A stretch of 64,000 bases of DNA from positions 66,470,019-66,534,018 of the forward strand of contig CM049306.1 in assembly GCA_026874595.1 (NCBI GenBank), given 5' to 3'. The translations under genes and the position numbers were made by a program. Positions 24,930-35,567 of this stretch are shown here, piece after piece. This DNA is from Sipunculus nudus (Eukaryota > Annelida > Sipuncula > Golfingiida > Sipunculidae). How positions within the stretch are numbered: position 1 is the first letter of the stretch; the number at the start of each line of letters is the position of its first letter. The notes beneath the pieces were generated by a model that was not told the DNA's origin, made no database searches, and saw only the letters and a list, made by a program, of their open reading frames with translations.

Positions 24930-24956
24930 ATGGAAGCCAACGGCCCGGCTGTGAGT
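24930..24956 (+). other. Candidate first coding exon with splice donor
   Basis: GCGACATGG gives a good initiation context at 24,930, followed by seven codons (M-E-A-N-G-P-A), and then a consensus 5' splice donor, GTGAGT at 24,951-24,956. Local GC is higher than in the flanks. If real, a plus-strand host gene would begin here with the nested transposon block (from 24,983) sitting in its first intron. Only the start context and donor are visible; no second exon was identified, so chance is a serious alternative. Confidence 0.2.
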
Positions 24957-24982
24957 AGTATTTCTAGACGTCACCTTCATAT

Positions 24983-25400
24983 TGTTGCGTGCAAGTTGAA
25001 TTTCATTCCGAGTTCTTCACACAACAAACTTAAATTTACAAAGAAAGACTCATGGTACGGTGCAGATATATATAATTATCCAAAATAAACATTATATACA
25101 ATATACACAAAGTTAAAAAAAAGTCTGTAAATTATAACATCACTTAAACGGGGCATACAAAACGAATTATACTTATCTTCATCTCATAACCAATATGGCC
25201 CCATGGACACGAAGTGGCTCCGGGGTTGCCGTTAGGAGCCGAGCAATCCGTATACTGAAGAAACACGAGTCTTTAAACTAAGTCCATGGTGTACATTTCT
25301 CCCAATAAAATAAGTTCTGTGTTCTTCCATGACTGTGATCTTATTGTCCGTGTTAATTGAAAGAGTCTTCTGTGGTCCACTTGATTTATTTCCGGGGAAT
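24983..25400 (-). repeat. 3' LTR of the minus-strand Gmr1-like element (deleted)
   Basis: Aligns with the 5' LTR at 46,332-47,020: shared blocks include ACAAAGAAAGACTCATGGTA, AGGAGCCGAGCAAT and AGAGTCTTCTGTGGTCCACT. Relative to that LTR it lacks about 170 bp between TACATTTCTC and ATAAGTTCTG and it stops matching after about 25,400, so its outer (element-5') end and the polypurine tract are lost or unrecognisable. Confidence 0.8.
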
Positions 25401-25750
25401 CAGTCATATTATGTCATATAAGAAATACATTTAAATAAGTTGTGTTAACAATAAAACATGAGGAAATATACTTAAATACTAGGTAATATCCGTAACAACC
25501 ATCTCATATCATGTATTGTAATTATATGCAAATAATCCATCCAATTCAATTTAACTGCACTATGATTATACACAACTAGATCATACAAAACCATCGAACA
25601 ATACTGCGACCTACGCAAATCAACTTTCCTGCGACAAATGCACAATTCATAGTAATATCTTATACCGCATAATAGCTACTGCACTCAATTGCAAAATCCA
25701 TAAATATCCATCTCAAACAATACAATTCACATACATACAAATATTTTATA
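25401..25750. other. 3' non-coding part of the split LTR element
   Basis: AT-rich, no frame, lies between the RNase H stop and the truncated LTR. No clear polypurine tract is visible. Confidence 0.4.
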
Positions 25751-27459
25751 TCAATAACATCTGGATAAAGTATCAGCAATGATATTATACTTTCCTCTTA
25801 TATGTTTCACAATAATGTCATATTCTTGTAAGAGCAGACTCCAATTTAATAACCGTCTGTTCTTGCTCTTCATTTTGTTCAAGGACAATAATGAATTGTA
25901 ATCAGTATGAACTACTAATGGATGAGAAACTGATCTCACATAAATTTCAAAGTATTGCCGTGCCAAGATAAGCGCCAGCAATTCCTTTTCAATAGTAGAA
26001 TAGTTTCTCAGATAATCTTTTAAATTTCGTTGAGAAATAACAGACAGGATGATCAATCCCTTGTTCATCTACTTGAATCAATATAGCACCAGCCGCTAGT
26101 TCGCTAGCATCAACACACTATTTAAGGTCTTTATAAAAATTCGGTGCTTCCAACACAGGTGTATTTACCATCATTGACTCCAGTTTCTCGAATGCCGATT
26201 CGCATTCATCAGTCCAAAGAAATATTTCTTTTCTCTATAACAGATTCTGAGTGGAACAGTTATCTCAGCAAAAGTTTTAACAAAACTTTCTATAGTATCC
26301 AGTCATGCCTAAAAATCTATGTAAACTCTTTTTTTATGTATATATAGGTCTTTGGAATATCATAATACCCACAATTTTAGTTTGAATTGGTTCTACATCA
26401 CCCTGTCCTGTGACATGACCTAAGTAAATAACTTTGGCTTTTCCAAAATCACTCTTTGTTAAATTTACTGTAAGATTAGCCTCAGACAATCCTTGAAACA
26501 GTTTTTCTAATCTGTGTAAGTGTTCACTCCAGGTATCACTGTACACAATTAAATCATCTATGTAAGCTTCAACGCCTTCAAGATTGTATATCTAAATATT
26601 CATAAGACGCTGGAACGATGCCCCTGCGTTTTTCATTACGAACGGCATGACATTATATATTCATATAATCCATCAGGGATAGCAAATGCAGAGATTTTTT
26701 TCTCGCTCTTTCTGTTAGAGATACACCCCAATATCCCTTCAGTAAATCACATTTTGTTACATATTAGGCTTGACAAATTCTATCTATGCAAACATCAACT
26801 CTTGGTATGGGATAGGTATCTGTTTTAGTTACAGCATTCACTTTTCTAAAATCAGTAACTTTTATCTGGTTTTGGCACTAATATACATGGAGAACTCCAT
26901 TCACTTTGACTCTCTCTGATGATATAATTTTGTAACATATAATCTACCTCTTTTCTTAAGTTCGCAAGAGTTTCAGGATTGACTCTATACGGATGTTGTT
27001 TTATCGGTTTTGCATCACCGACGTCCACATCGTGACACAAAACATTTGTCCTACTAGGTATATCTGGAAATATCTGTTCATATTTTCTCAACAATTTTGA
27101 CAACTCTTGTGATTCTTCAGACGAAAGATGCTCTAATTTTACATCTAACTTTGCTAATATTTCTGAATTGCCTAATCTTGGTTTTTCATTCATATCTTTG
27201 CCCGTCTCAAAATCTTTGAAAACATCATCAGTCTCTTTCGTTTCATCATCAACAGATATTACACAAGTTGGTTTCGCCCGTGTATCATTCCTATTAATAT
27301 ATGGTTTGAGCATATTTACATGACATAATTGAGTTTCTTTTCGCCTATCTGGAGTCTTGATTGTGTAATTAACATTACTAGTTTTTCTATGAATTTCATA
27401 GGGTCCATGGTACCTTGATTGCAGTGGTCTATCCCTACTTGGTAACAATGTAAGTACTT
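25751..27459 (-). pseudogene. pol 3' half: integrase C-terminus, reverse transcriptase, RNase H
   Basis: Reading leftward: an integrase C-terminal segment (LP.RD.PLQ.RYHGPY, ending near VNMLKPY), an acidic linker, then gypsy-type RT starting with NYIIRESQSEWSSP and LVPKP. The RT core is frameshifted but contains KCDLLKGYWGV and an intact YIDD catalytic box (26,553-26,564), followed by YLGH. RNase H is recognised by YSTIEKELLA, HTDYNSL and an end at IADTLSRCY. Integrase precedes RT directly, as in Ty1/copia, while the RT/RNase H sequence is Ty3/gypsy-like. Frameshifts and stops break the frame between 26,070 and 26,850. The 5' edge is the L1 insertion site. Confidence 0.9.
27449..27459. repeat. 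Target-site duplication of the L1 insert, left copy
   Basis: TGTAAGTACTT here matches TGCAAGTTCTT at 44,151-44,161 (9 of 11). Both encode the same integrase position, so joining the two flanks once restores a continuous integrase alignment. Confidence 0.8.
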
Positions 27460-27564
27460 CCGGTCACATGGCTCAAGGATAGAGACGTGTTTCTGAGAGC
27501 TCCGTTAATTATTGATTCAATATTACCTGAATGTCGCTTGAGCGGTCGCTAAAGAGGAACAAAT

Positions 27565-28227
27565 ATGTCTCATACAAGAAGTAAGACGGGTAAAAACCTG
27601 GACAGACCATTGGTGAAATGGATAAATTTATTGAGAGAGAACCTGGGAGGTAGGGCAATATGGAGGCTAAGTCATGTGAGGAGGGACTGGGAGCAATGGC
27701 CACCGCTATGGACTTGAACACAGGTAGGCCAACAAAATATTATGACAGAGATAAAACGTCTGATTCAAACTTCTAACAAAGAACTAAGTGACCAAATTAA
27801 TAAATGCATGAGGACCTGAAAGGTCAAATGGATTTACTGACAACAGAGCAAACAAACATAAAGAAAACTGTACATGTGCTAGAAACAGGTTTACAGTCGT
27901 TGGACAATAAAGTAAAAGAATACAAAGGTCGAGAATAAAGACTTTCAAAGGAATTTAATATGTTACAGAAGCAGGGAAATGATTTGCAAGAAAAAAAAAC
28001 AAAATTTCTGAATTACACTTGGAAAACCTTAGAAACAATTACAAGAAGAAACCAATAAACAAGAACGATATATGAGGGAATGGAACTTGAGAATTATTGG
28101 TGTTGGGGTAGTAGGGAAAGCTGAAAATAGTGTGAACACCGCTACAAGAATTATCGCTGAAAATAAACTGCTTGTATTATCAAACGAAACAGAGGGCCAA
28201 ACCGCAAATGACCACAGCATTCAATGA
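27565..28227 (+). pseudogene. L1/Tx1-like ORF1 relic
   Basis: ORF1 proteins of this class are RNA-binding chaperones with coiled coil, RRM-like and C-terminal domains. The likely start is the ATG in ACAAATATG at 27,565. A hydrophilic N-terminus is followed (with frame changes) by a heptad-rich segment, about 27,750-27,930, with LETGLQSLDNKVKE. The end has a NLRIIGV motif followed by GKAEN (about 28,087-28,130), typical of the beginning of the RRM domain. The frame stops at 28,225 before the expected C-terminal domain. At least three frameshifts or stops are needed to follow it. Its neighbour is the LTR element inserted 530 bp downstream. Confidence 0.7.
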
Positions 28228-28755
28228 CGGCCAGAAAGTGCGGGGGAAACTATGTGAAAGGGGAACCTGTAACCATTAAGGATCTTCCTAGCAACACAGC
28301 TGACACAACGGAGGTCGAGTAGCAGGTCAGATGACGAAACAAACAGGTTTTTGGCTTATAAGGAACTATTCTGTTATTGTTTTTGACATATTGTGATGTT
28401 TACCTGAGCACGTGGTAAGCGCGGGAATTCCCAATGATCTCGGGTCCCGGCCTGCCTTGCGCTCCGTTGTTGGGACGGAGCGCGAGGCAGGATGGGAACG
28501 GGGCTAGGCTTTCCTGTGCATTGTTTAAGCACGAAGTTTAAAGTAGCACCGTGACAGAGAGAATAATATGGCGACGTAACAAACTGTCAAACGGGGCGTG
28601 AGCTCAGAAGCAGAGACATTTGAGCTTTAGAGGTGTTAGGTTTAGTATATGTGACACGGAAATAGGTTGTTATATTTTGATACTTCACGTTTGGTGAGTA
28701 ATGTATTGTTCTATTGATGTGCTATTTATATGTTCAGTATTCCTAAATTATATAA
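28228..28755. other. ORF1-ORF2 linker, left part, with strong hairpin
   Basis: No coding sequence recognised. Contains a 17-bp stem (28,451-28,467, CCTGCCTTGCGCTCCGT) and its complement (28,475-28,491) with a single mismatch and a 7-base loop. The right part of the linker is 35,371-35,567, on the other side of the inserted LTR element. Confidence 0.6.
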
Positions 28756-28759
28756 GTAA

Positions 28760-29386
28760 TGTTATGTGGTTCTGTAGAGACGTTGATGAAGTCGGGGGTC
28801 CTACAGGTTACCGGTTGTAAGGACACAGGAGAACACAGGGATTATCGAACGGAGAGCGTTGAAGAATAACACCAGAGAAGACAACAGACAAACAGTGGAC
28901 TCTTTACATAAACTGGAACCTGTTTCTTTTGTGAACGGTACGACGTCACATCGCGTACAACTATAAAAGCACCACATGCCCGATCCCGTATGGGCTGCAA
29001 TTATTATGTGAACTGTCGTAGTGCTCGCCAGGCCTGGTTTTGGACATTCGAACTTTGCTTTGTTTGAGGATGGACTTTTACCGTGAACGGCTCCTACGCA
29101 GCCCCGGGGCCGTACCAGCACTCGTACCAGCACTCGCACTCGAATTATGTGATTTATATATTTTGGAGATGCACCTACTTCATTTCACTTTGGGCTAAGT
29201 ATTCTGTTTATCTTAATATGGGTGTCTCCCTTGGACAGACTTTTATGTGAGCAAAAACATTTTGTATTCTTATATATATATTGTATATATGATTTGTTTA
29301 TTATAAATATTATCATTTAAAAGAGTCTTTCTTCAGTTGAGTTGGTTGCGTGTGGAACCCGGATGAAAGTTCAGTTACACGTAACA
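28760..29386 (+). repeat. 5' LTR
   Basis: Starts TGTTATGTGG, ends CACGTAACA. A TATA-like CTATAAAAGC lies near 28,962, a plausible U3 promoter. A tandem GTACCAGCACTC pair occurs near 29,110. Aligns end to end with 34,739-35,366. Confidence 0.93.
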
Positions 29387-29392
29387 TAGTAA

Positions 29393-29404
29393 TGGGGGCT
29401 CGTC
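29393..29404 (+). other. Primer-binding site, tRNA-Pro type
   Basis: TGGGGGCTCGTC is complementary to the 3' end of animal tRNA-Pro including CCA; it is six bases after the LTR. Murine leukaemia-type elements use the same primer (established). Match is lost after 12-13 bases. Confidence 0.8.
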
Positions 29405-29626
29405 TCTTTTCTTTTCTCTTTGCCTCGTTTTTTAGGGGTATGAATTGGGGTCAGGTCAGTCATCTCTGACATTTTCATGATTGTTTTGTATTATACTGTG
29501 TATGGGTTCACTATAGTTTTTGGAAATACGAAAGACTCGTTGCATAGTGTTATGTATTTAGTGGGAGATTCCACTGTGTAAGGTTATATTTATACGGTCT
29601 TTGTCATTTCAATATTGTCTGTCTAA

Positions 29627-30715
29627 ATGGATAATGACAAATTTATAGAGAATCATACCACTAAGATCTTAGACCAAATGATAAAGGTTGATTTATTAGA
29701 AACATGTGACAAATTGGAGATAGCCGGAAAACAGTCTGTGAGAAAAGCAGAATTGAAAATATTGTGGATTATTTTGTGGATAATGATATACTTGACCCTT
29801 CGGTTCTGGATTTCAATCCGCTTAAGCCACAGAAAGGAAATGACTTTAAACAATTTGAGTATCACCTAAAATTAAAAGAATTTGAATTACAAGAATCTAG
29901 GTGGAGAGAAGAGAGAGAAATGAAATCGAGAAAGAAAGAATTAGAATTAAAGGAATTAGAATTGAAATTAAAAATAGCAAACATTGGGGAAGAAAAAGAA
30001 AATTCTGCCAGTGTTAGAGTTTTAGACCCTAACAGGTACATAAAATTTGTCCCTGTATTCAATGAAAAAGAGGTAGATATATTCTTCCAACATTTTGAAA
30101 AAGTTGCCGAAAGTCTTGAGTGGCCAGTTGAGTTATGGTCTATTTTGATACAGAGTGTACTTACGGGAAAAGCTCAGGTATGTTCAAATTATTATAATCT
30201 GAAATATGCTGTACTTCATGCGTCCGAATTAGAACCAGAAGCTTACAGACAGAAGTATCGAAATTTGAGAAAACACTGGAGTCAGACACATGTTGAATTT
30301 GCTCATGATAAAGAAGTGCTTTTTCAAAAATGGTGTAACTTGAAAGAAGTGAATTCAAATTATGAAAAACTTTAGCACTTGATATTAGTTAAAGAATTTA
30401 ATAATGTGTTAGAGATGATATTAAGACATATTTAGATGAGAAAGAAGTAACATCGTTACAACAAGCGGCAAAATTTGCTGATGAGTTTGCTTTAACTCAT
30501 AAACACAAATTTGATAGACCTGAGGAAGTGGGTTTTGTTAAACCAAAAATGTAAATGGCAGTGACAAAAAGGGAAGTCCACCCCGAACCAGAAAAGAGTA
30601 TGGTTCTGAGAATTAAAGGGTAGAAAGTCCTCAAAAGAGGCAGGGACCCATCTGCTATTATTGTTTAAAAAAAAAAACAGGGCATATTATGTCCAAGTAT
30701 TTCGAACTCAAAAAG
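29627..30715 (+). pseudogene. gag relic with coiled coil, SCAN-like capsid and zinc knuckle
   Basis: Gag would form the particle shell around the element RNA. From the ATG at 29,627 the first ~45 codons are in one frame, then a frameshift to the frame running 29,764-30,375. Residues there form a Glu/Lys/Leu-rich coiled coil (about 29,865-29,985), then a capsid-like region: FFQHFEKVAE, TGKAQ, ELEPEAYRQK and THVEFAHDKE. After another frameshift the region continues with LILVKEFNN, TYLDEKEVTSL and AAKFADEFALTHK, the pattern shared with SCAN domains. About ten residues are missing after TGKAQ compared with the copy at 45.4 kb. A zinc knuckle at 30,653-30,712 has CysXXCys and His but the last Cys is Tyr, so it is damaged. 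Confidence 0.85.
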
Positions 30716-31570
30716 AGTAAAGAAGCATTTTCTAACGAAGACACTTGTTCGCACAAGAGCTTGCTTTGTGAGCCTCCGTCGGGGACAGTAGGATTAGAGG
30801 ATCCTGTCTTTGTGGGAATGAATAATGACTCTAAGGCCATTCGTAAAGAGTTTGAGCCTTCTGTGTCAGGAGGTTTCGTGTCCTTAGTAGGGGACAGTGA
30901 TGACCCGTTGCCAATTAAATTTCTGAGGGATACTGGTGCGTCTCAGTCGTTGTTATTGAAAAGTGAATTACCTTTTTCGGACGAGACTGCTACCGGAGAA
31001 ATAGTATTAGCTCAGGGCATTGAGGGTTCTATTGTTCATGTACCTCTGCACAAAGTCATGCTGGAGTCAGAGTTGGTGTCAGGTCCTGTTATTGTGGGAA
31101 TTATGCCCAGTTTACCTGTAAAAGGTGTTAAATTGTTATTTGGGAACGATTTGGCGGAAGGTAGGGTGAGGGCTTATCCTTGCATGGTCCCTAAACCGAG
31201 GGCTAGCTTAAATGATGTTAGTGAGGCCGGAAACGAGGGGTTGTTTCCAGCCTGTGCAGTCACTCGGTTAATGGTTAGAAAAGCCAATGATGTTACAGTG
31301 AACAAGGGTGCCACCGATTAGGCCGGTATGGCTGTGGGCCAGGGTCCCACTGATGATAAAGCCGATACGGCTATGGTCGATAGGACCACTGATGATAATG
31401 CAGATAGGGGTATTATTGGTGATGATGACATGATAGATTTGTCACAAACATTCATGAAGGTCACTGATCATTGTAAAGACCAATCAGCGTTTCTTCGTTC
31501 TCAGAATGAGAAAAGAGCTGAGAAATCACCGGATGAGACATTTCCTTTAGGGAATAGAAATAGTAATTGA
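30716..31570 (+). pseudogene. Aspartic protease and downstream linker relic
   Basis: Retroelement proteases cut the polyprotein as dimers around a DTG/DSG triad. Here LRDTGASQS carries the Asp-Thr-Gly triad at 30,929-30,937, followed by LPVKGVKLLFGNDLA, matching the second conserved segment (I/L-L-G-N-D). The frame stays open until 31,321. A second frame (31,328-31,570) encodes an acidic, repetitive linker (PTDDKADTAMVD) and DETFPLGN, a block also found in the minus-strand relative, which links it to the start of integrase. A TAG at 31,319 separates them. Confidence 0.8.
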
Positions 31571-32880
31571 AAGAACAAAGAAAGATACAGATCTTAAACA
31601 TTTGTACGATTTGATTTTGCCAACCGAGGAATTAGAAAAGGTGTCATCGGGTTATTTATACCAACTGATGTATTAATGAGAAAAGTGAAACCCTGAGATA
31701 TTCCGTCAACAGAGGATTGGCCTACAGTAAATCAAATTGTAGTTCCTAAAGTTTATAGGTCAGAAATATTAAAGGTAGCCAATGAATCGACTTTGGCAGG
31801 ACATTTAGGTGTAAACAAAACCAACGAAAAAAATCATGAGACATTTCTGTTGGCTAAAGATGAATCAAGATGAAGCGCAGTTTTGTAAAACTTGTCATAC
31901 TTGCCAGATGGTAGGAAAATAGTCAATGATTCACCAAAAATTCCATTACAACCAATTCCAGTCATGGAAGATTCTGTAAGTCGTGTCATAGATTGTGTAG
32001 GTCGAATGCCCAGAACAAAAAATGGAAACCAGTATTTTGTACTATAAAGTGTACCAAAACAAGATTTCCAGAGGCCATCCCTCTAAGAAATATAAAAGCG
32101 CGAACTATCTCCAAGGCTTTGATCAAATTCTTTACAATGTTTGGAATGCCTAAAGAAATTCAATCAGATCAGGATACGAATTTTACTTCTGGATTGTTCC
32201 AACAGTTAAATAATGATTTAGGTGGGCATAAAATTATTTCAAGTGCAAATCATCCACAATCTCAAGGTGCTTTAGAGAGATTCCATTCCACTCTGAAAAT
32301 TATGTTAAAAACTTAATGTTTTCATAACAAACAGGATTGTGACGAAGGCGTTCCACTATTGTTATTTGCGGTCAGAGATTCCGTACAAGAATCGCTTGGG
32401 TTCACTCCGTTTGAACTTGTGTTTGGTCACACAAAAAGGGGTCCTTTAAAAGTGATCAAAGATAAATGGGTCAATGAACAGAGTATAAAAAGGAATGTTT
32501 TGGATTATGTGGTCAAATTCAATGAAAGTTTAAAGGATGCATGTGACCTAGCTAGACAAAACTTTGCAAAAGCACAGACTAAAATGAAAACATGGTATGA
32601 CAAAAAGGCTAGAGATCATGAATTCAGGGTTGGAGATAAAGTACTGGCATTGTTACCATGTAGAGATGGTCCATTGCAAGCACGGTATCACGGAACCTAT
32701 AAAAAATTCACAGAAAGATCAGTAATGTCAATTATGAAATCAAAACTCCAGACAGGCATAAAGGAACTAAGTTGTGTCATGTTAACATGCTCAAACCATA
32801 TTTCGATAGAGATGACACACAAGTGAATCCAGCTTGTTTTTTATCTATTGAAGATGAAACAATAGAAACTGATAATATGT
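31571..32880 (+). pseudogene. Integrase relic, positioned before RT
   Basis: Integrase inserts the DNA copy into the host genome. The N-terminal zinc-binding domain (about 31,732-31,915) ends in CKTCHTC; its first His seems replaced (VANES where relatives have VAHES), and there is a frameshift inside. The catalytic core follows with Asp in IDCVG (31,991), Asp in QSDQD (32,167) and Glu in GALERF (32,275), 35 residues between the last two, the expected D,D35E layout. The C-terminal region contains WYDKKARDHEF, VGDKVLALLP and ARYHGTY, ending around VNMLKPY. A stop and frameshift lie near 32,316 and 32,720. Confidence 0.88.
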
Positions 32881-34329
32881 TTAGAGATTTTGATACATGT
32901 AAAGACATGAATGAAATACCAAAATTGGGTAATTCAGAGATTCTGTCAAATCTGGATGTAAAAATTAAGGCATCTTTCGTCTAAAGAGTCACGAGAGTTA
33001 TCAGAACTGATGAGGAAATATAAACACATTTTCCTGATGTACCTAGCAGAACTAATGTTAATGTCATGATGTGGATGTGGGCGATGCAAAGCAATTAAAA
33101 CAACATCCGTACAGAGTTAACCCTGTAACTCTCGCAAACTTAAGAAAAGAAGAAGAATACATGTTACAAAATTACATCATTAGGGAGAGTCAAAGTGAAT
33201 GGAGTTCTCCATGTTTATTGGTACCAAAACCGGATCAAAGTCATAGATTTTGTACTGATTTTAGAAAAGTAAATGCTGTAACCAAAACAGATTCATATCT
33301 TATCCCTAGAGTAGATGACTGCATTGATAGAATCGGTAAAGCCAAATATGTGACAAAATGTGACTTATTAAAAAGGTTATTGGGGTGTTCCTCTTACAGA
33401 AAGAGCGAGAAAAAATCTCAGCATTTGTCATTCCTGATGGATTATTTGAATACAATGATATGCCAGTGAAATGAAGAACACAGGGGCCTCATGAATATCT
33501 GTATAAACAATCTTGAAGGTGTTGAGGCATATATAAATGACCTAATTTTGTATAGGGATACTTGGGACGAACACTTGGAAAGATTAGAGAAATTGTTTCA
33601 AAGATTGGCGGAGGTTAATCTTACGATTGATTTGGCAAAGAGTGATTTCGTGAAAGCAAAGGTCATTTATTTAGGTCATGTCATAGGAAAGATGATGTAG
33701 AACCAGTCCATACCAAAATCGAGGCTATATTGAATTTTCAGAGACCGTCCTCAAAAAAGGGTTTACAAAGGTTTCTAGGCATGACCGGGTACTATAGAAA
33801 GTTTCTTAAGAATTTCGCTGAGGTAACTGCCCCACTTACAAATCTGTTAAAGAGAAAAGAGGAATATCTTTGGACTGATGAATGCGAAGCAGCATTTGAG
33901 AAATTAAAGTCCATGATAGTCAATACTCCTGTAATGAAAGCACCTGACTTGGCAAAGATTTTAAATTATGTTTTGATGCTAGTGAGCAGGCTGCTGGTGC
34001 TATATTGGTACAAGAAGATGAACAAGGGATTGATCATCATGTTATTTTTCAAATAAATTCAAAGACTATCAGATAAACTATTCGACCATTGAAAAAGAAT
34101 TACTGGCATTTATCTTAGCGTTACAATACTTTGAGGTTTACGTAAGATCAGTTTCACATCCTTTAATGATTTATACCGATCACAATCCATTGGTGTTCTT
34201 GAACAAAATGAAAAACAAGAACAGATGATTGTTAAATTGGAGTCTGCTCTTACAATAGTATGATATCATTGTGAAACACATTAGAGGCAGGGATAATGTC
34301 ATAGCTGATACATTGTCCAGATGTTATTA
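32881..34329 (+). pseudogene. Reverse transcriptase and RNase H relic
   Basis: RT copies the RNA and RNase H removes it. After an acidic spacer, RT begins with HPYRVNP and NYIIRESQSEWSSP, then LVPKPD, FCTDFRKVNAVTK and KCDLL (33,071-33,469 open). The catalytic box reads YIND (33,530-33,541), where the first Asp of YIDD is Asn, so this copy could not be catalytic. Next come YLGHV and GLQRFLGMTGYYRKFL in another frame (33,730-34,056), the RNase H start, YSTIEKELLAF, TDHNPL and IADTLSRCY, with the stop at 34,327-34,329. At least five frame breaks are present. Confidence 0.9.
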
Positions 34330-34729
34330 ATGAATATTTGATGAATTAAATTGTTTGAGATTGATATCGAAAGATGTTTGCAAATATGTGCAGTAGCTAT
34401 AGTGCGGTGACATATATTGATATGAATTGTGCAGTAATTGCAGATAAAGTCAGTTTGCGTCAATCGCAGTTTTGTTTGATGGATTTGTATGACGTGGATG
34501 TGTATAATCACAGTAATATTTAATGAGGTCAGAGAGGGTATATGCGTCAATCGCAGGAAATGATTGTGAAAAATGTATTAATGAAAAAAAGGATAAATGA
34601 TCATATTTAATTATCAATCTGTTTATCTGTTGAATTATTCCTTATGTGATAAACTGAGTCATTTAAAGGCACATGTGTCGAAAGGTTCCAAAATTTTACT
34701 CATATGGATGTCTTAAAATTCTTTTTTTT
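34330..34729 (+). other. 3' untranslated part of the LTR element
   Basis: AT-rich, no frame on the element strand; lies between the RNase H stop and the polypurine tract. Confidence 0.6.
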
Positions 34730-34738
34730 AGGGGGAGG
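34730..34738 (+). other. Polypurine tract
   Basis: AGGGGGAGG sits immediately before the TG of the 3' LTR, the usual plus-strand primer position. Confidence 0.85.
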
Positions 34739-35366
34739 TGTTTATGTGGTTCTGTAGAGACGTTGATGACGTCGGGGGTCCTACAGGTTACCGGTTGTGA
34801 GGACACAGAAAACACATGGGTACTATCGAACGGAGAGCGTTAAAGCATAACACCACAGAAGACAACAGACAAACAGTGGACTCTTTACATTAACTGGAAC
34901 CGGTTTCTTTTGTGAACGGAACGACGTCACGTCGCGTACAACTATAAAAGCACCACATGCCCGATCCGGTATTGGTTGCGATTATATTTTGTGAACTGTC
35001 GTAGTGTTCGGAAGGCCTGCTTTTGGACATTCGAACTTTGCTTTGTTTAAGGTTAGACTTTTACCGTGAACGGCTCCTACGCAGCCCCGGGGCCGTACCT
35101 GCACTCGTACAAGCACTCGCACTCGAATTATGTGATTTATATATTTTGGAGACGCACCTACTTCACTTCACTTTGAGCTAAGTATTCTGTTTATCTTAAT
35201 ATGGGTGTCTCCCTTGGACAGACTAATATATGAGCAAAAACATTTTGTATTTTTGTATATATTGTATATATGATTTGTTTATTATAAATATTATCATTTA
35301 AAGAGTCTTTCTTCAGTTGAGTTGGTTGCGTATGGAACCCGGATGAAAGTTTAGTTACACGTAACA
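34739..35366 (+). repeat. 3' LTR
   Basis: Starts TGTTTATGTGG (one T more than the 5' copy), ends CACGTAACA, and is followed by GTAA, the target duplication. Carries the same CTATAAAAGC promoter-like motif. Confidence 0.93.
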
Positions 35367-35567
35367 GTAAGCACACCTGTTATTACCTGAGACATGCTCC
35401 ACTCTTGGAGATTGGAAAGTTAATAACATTGATTAAGATATTCATCTATAAGTTAAATAACGAGAGATGTGTTGTTGGTGTAGTATATTATGTACAGAGA
35501 TTTGTGGTAATATTATTTTTGGCAATCTGGAATTGTTAACAAACAGATTAAGAACAATTCTTTTTAG

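Larger units (their letters stand above)
28760..35366 (+). mobile_element. Gmr1-like Ty3/gypsy LTR retrotransposon, complete but inactivated
   Basis: A 6,607-bp element with two LTRs (627 and 628 bp), perfect TGTTA...TAACA ends, a perfect 4-bp target duplication (GTAA at 28,756-28,759 and 35,367-35,370), a tRNA-Pro primer-binding site and a polypurine tract. Coding order is gag, protease, integrase, reverse transcriptase, RNase H. Integrase upstream of a gypsy-type RT is the hallmark of the Gmr1-like group; the gag region resembles the SCAN fold that is held to derive from such elements (established for Gmr1-like gags). The LTRs differ at several dozen positions by eye (approximate), so the insertion is not recent. 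All reading frames are broken. Confidence 0.92.

Noticed and set aside
28765..34745. LTR starting at TGTGG with GTTA/GTAA flanks
   Set aside because: Shifting the start to TGTTA gives perfect inverted ends, a perfect GTAA duplication and a purine tract directly adjoining the LTR.
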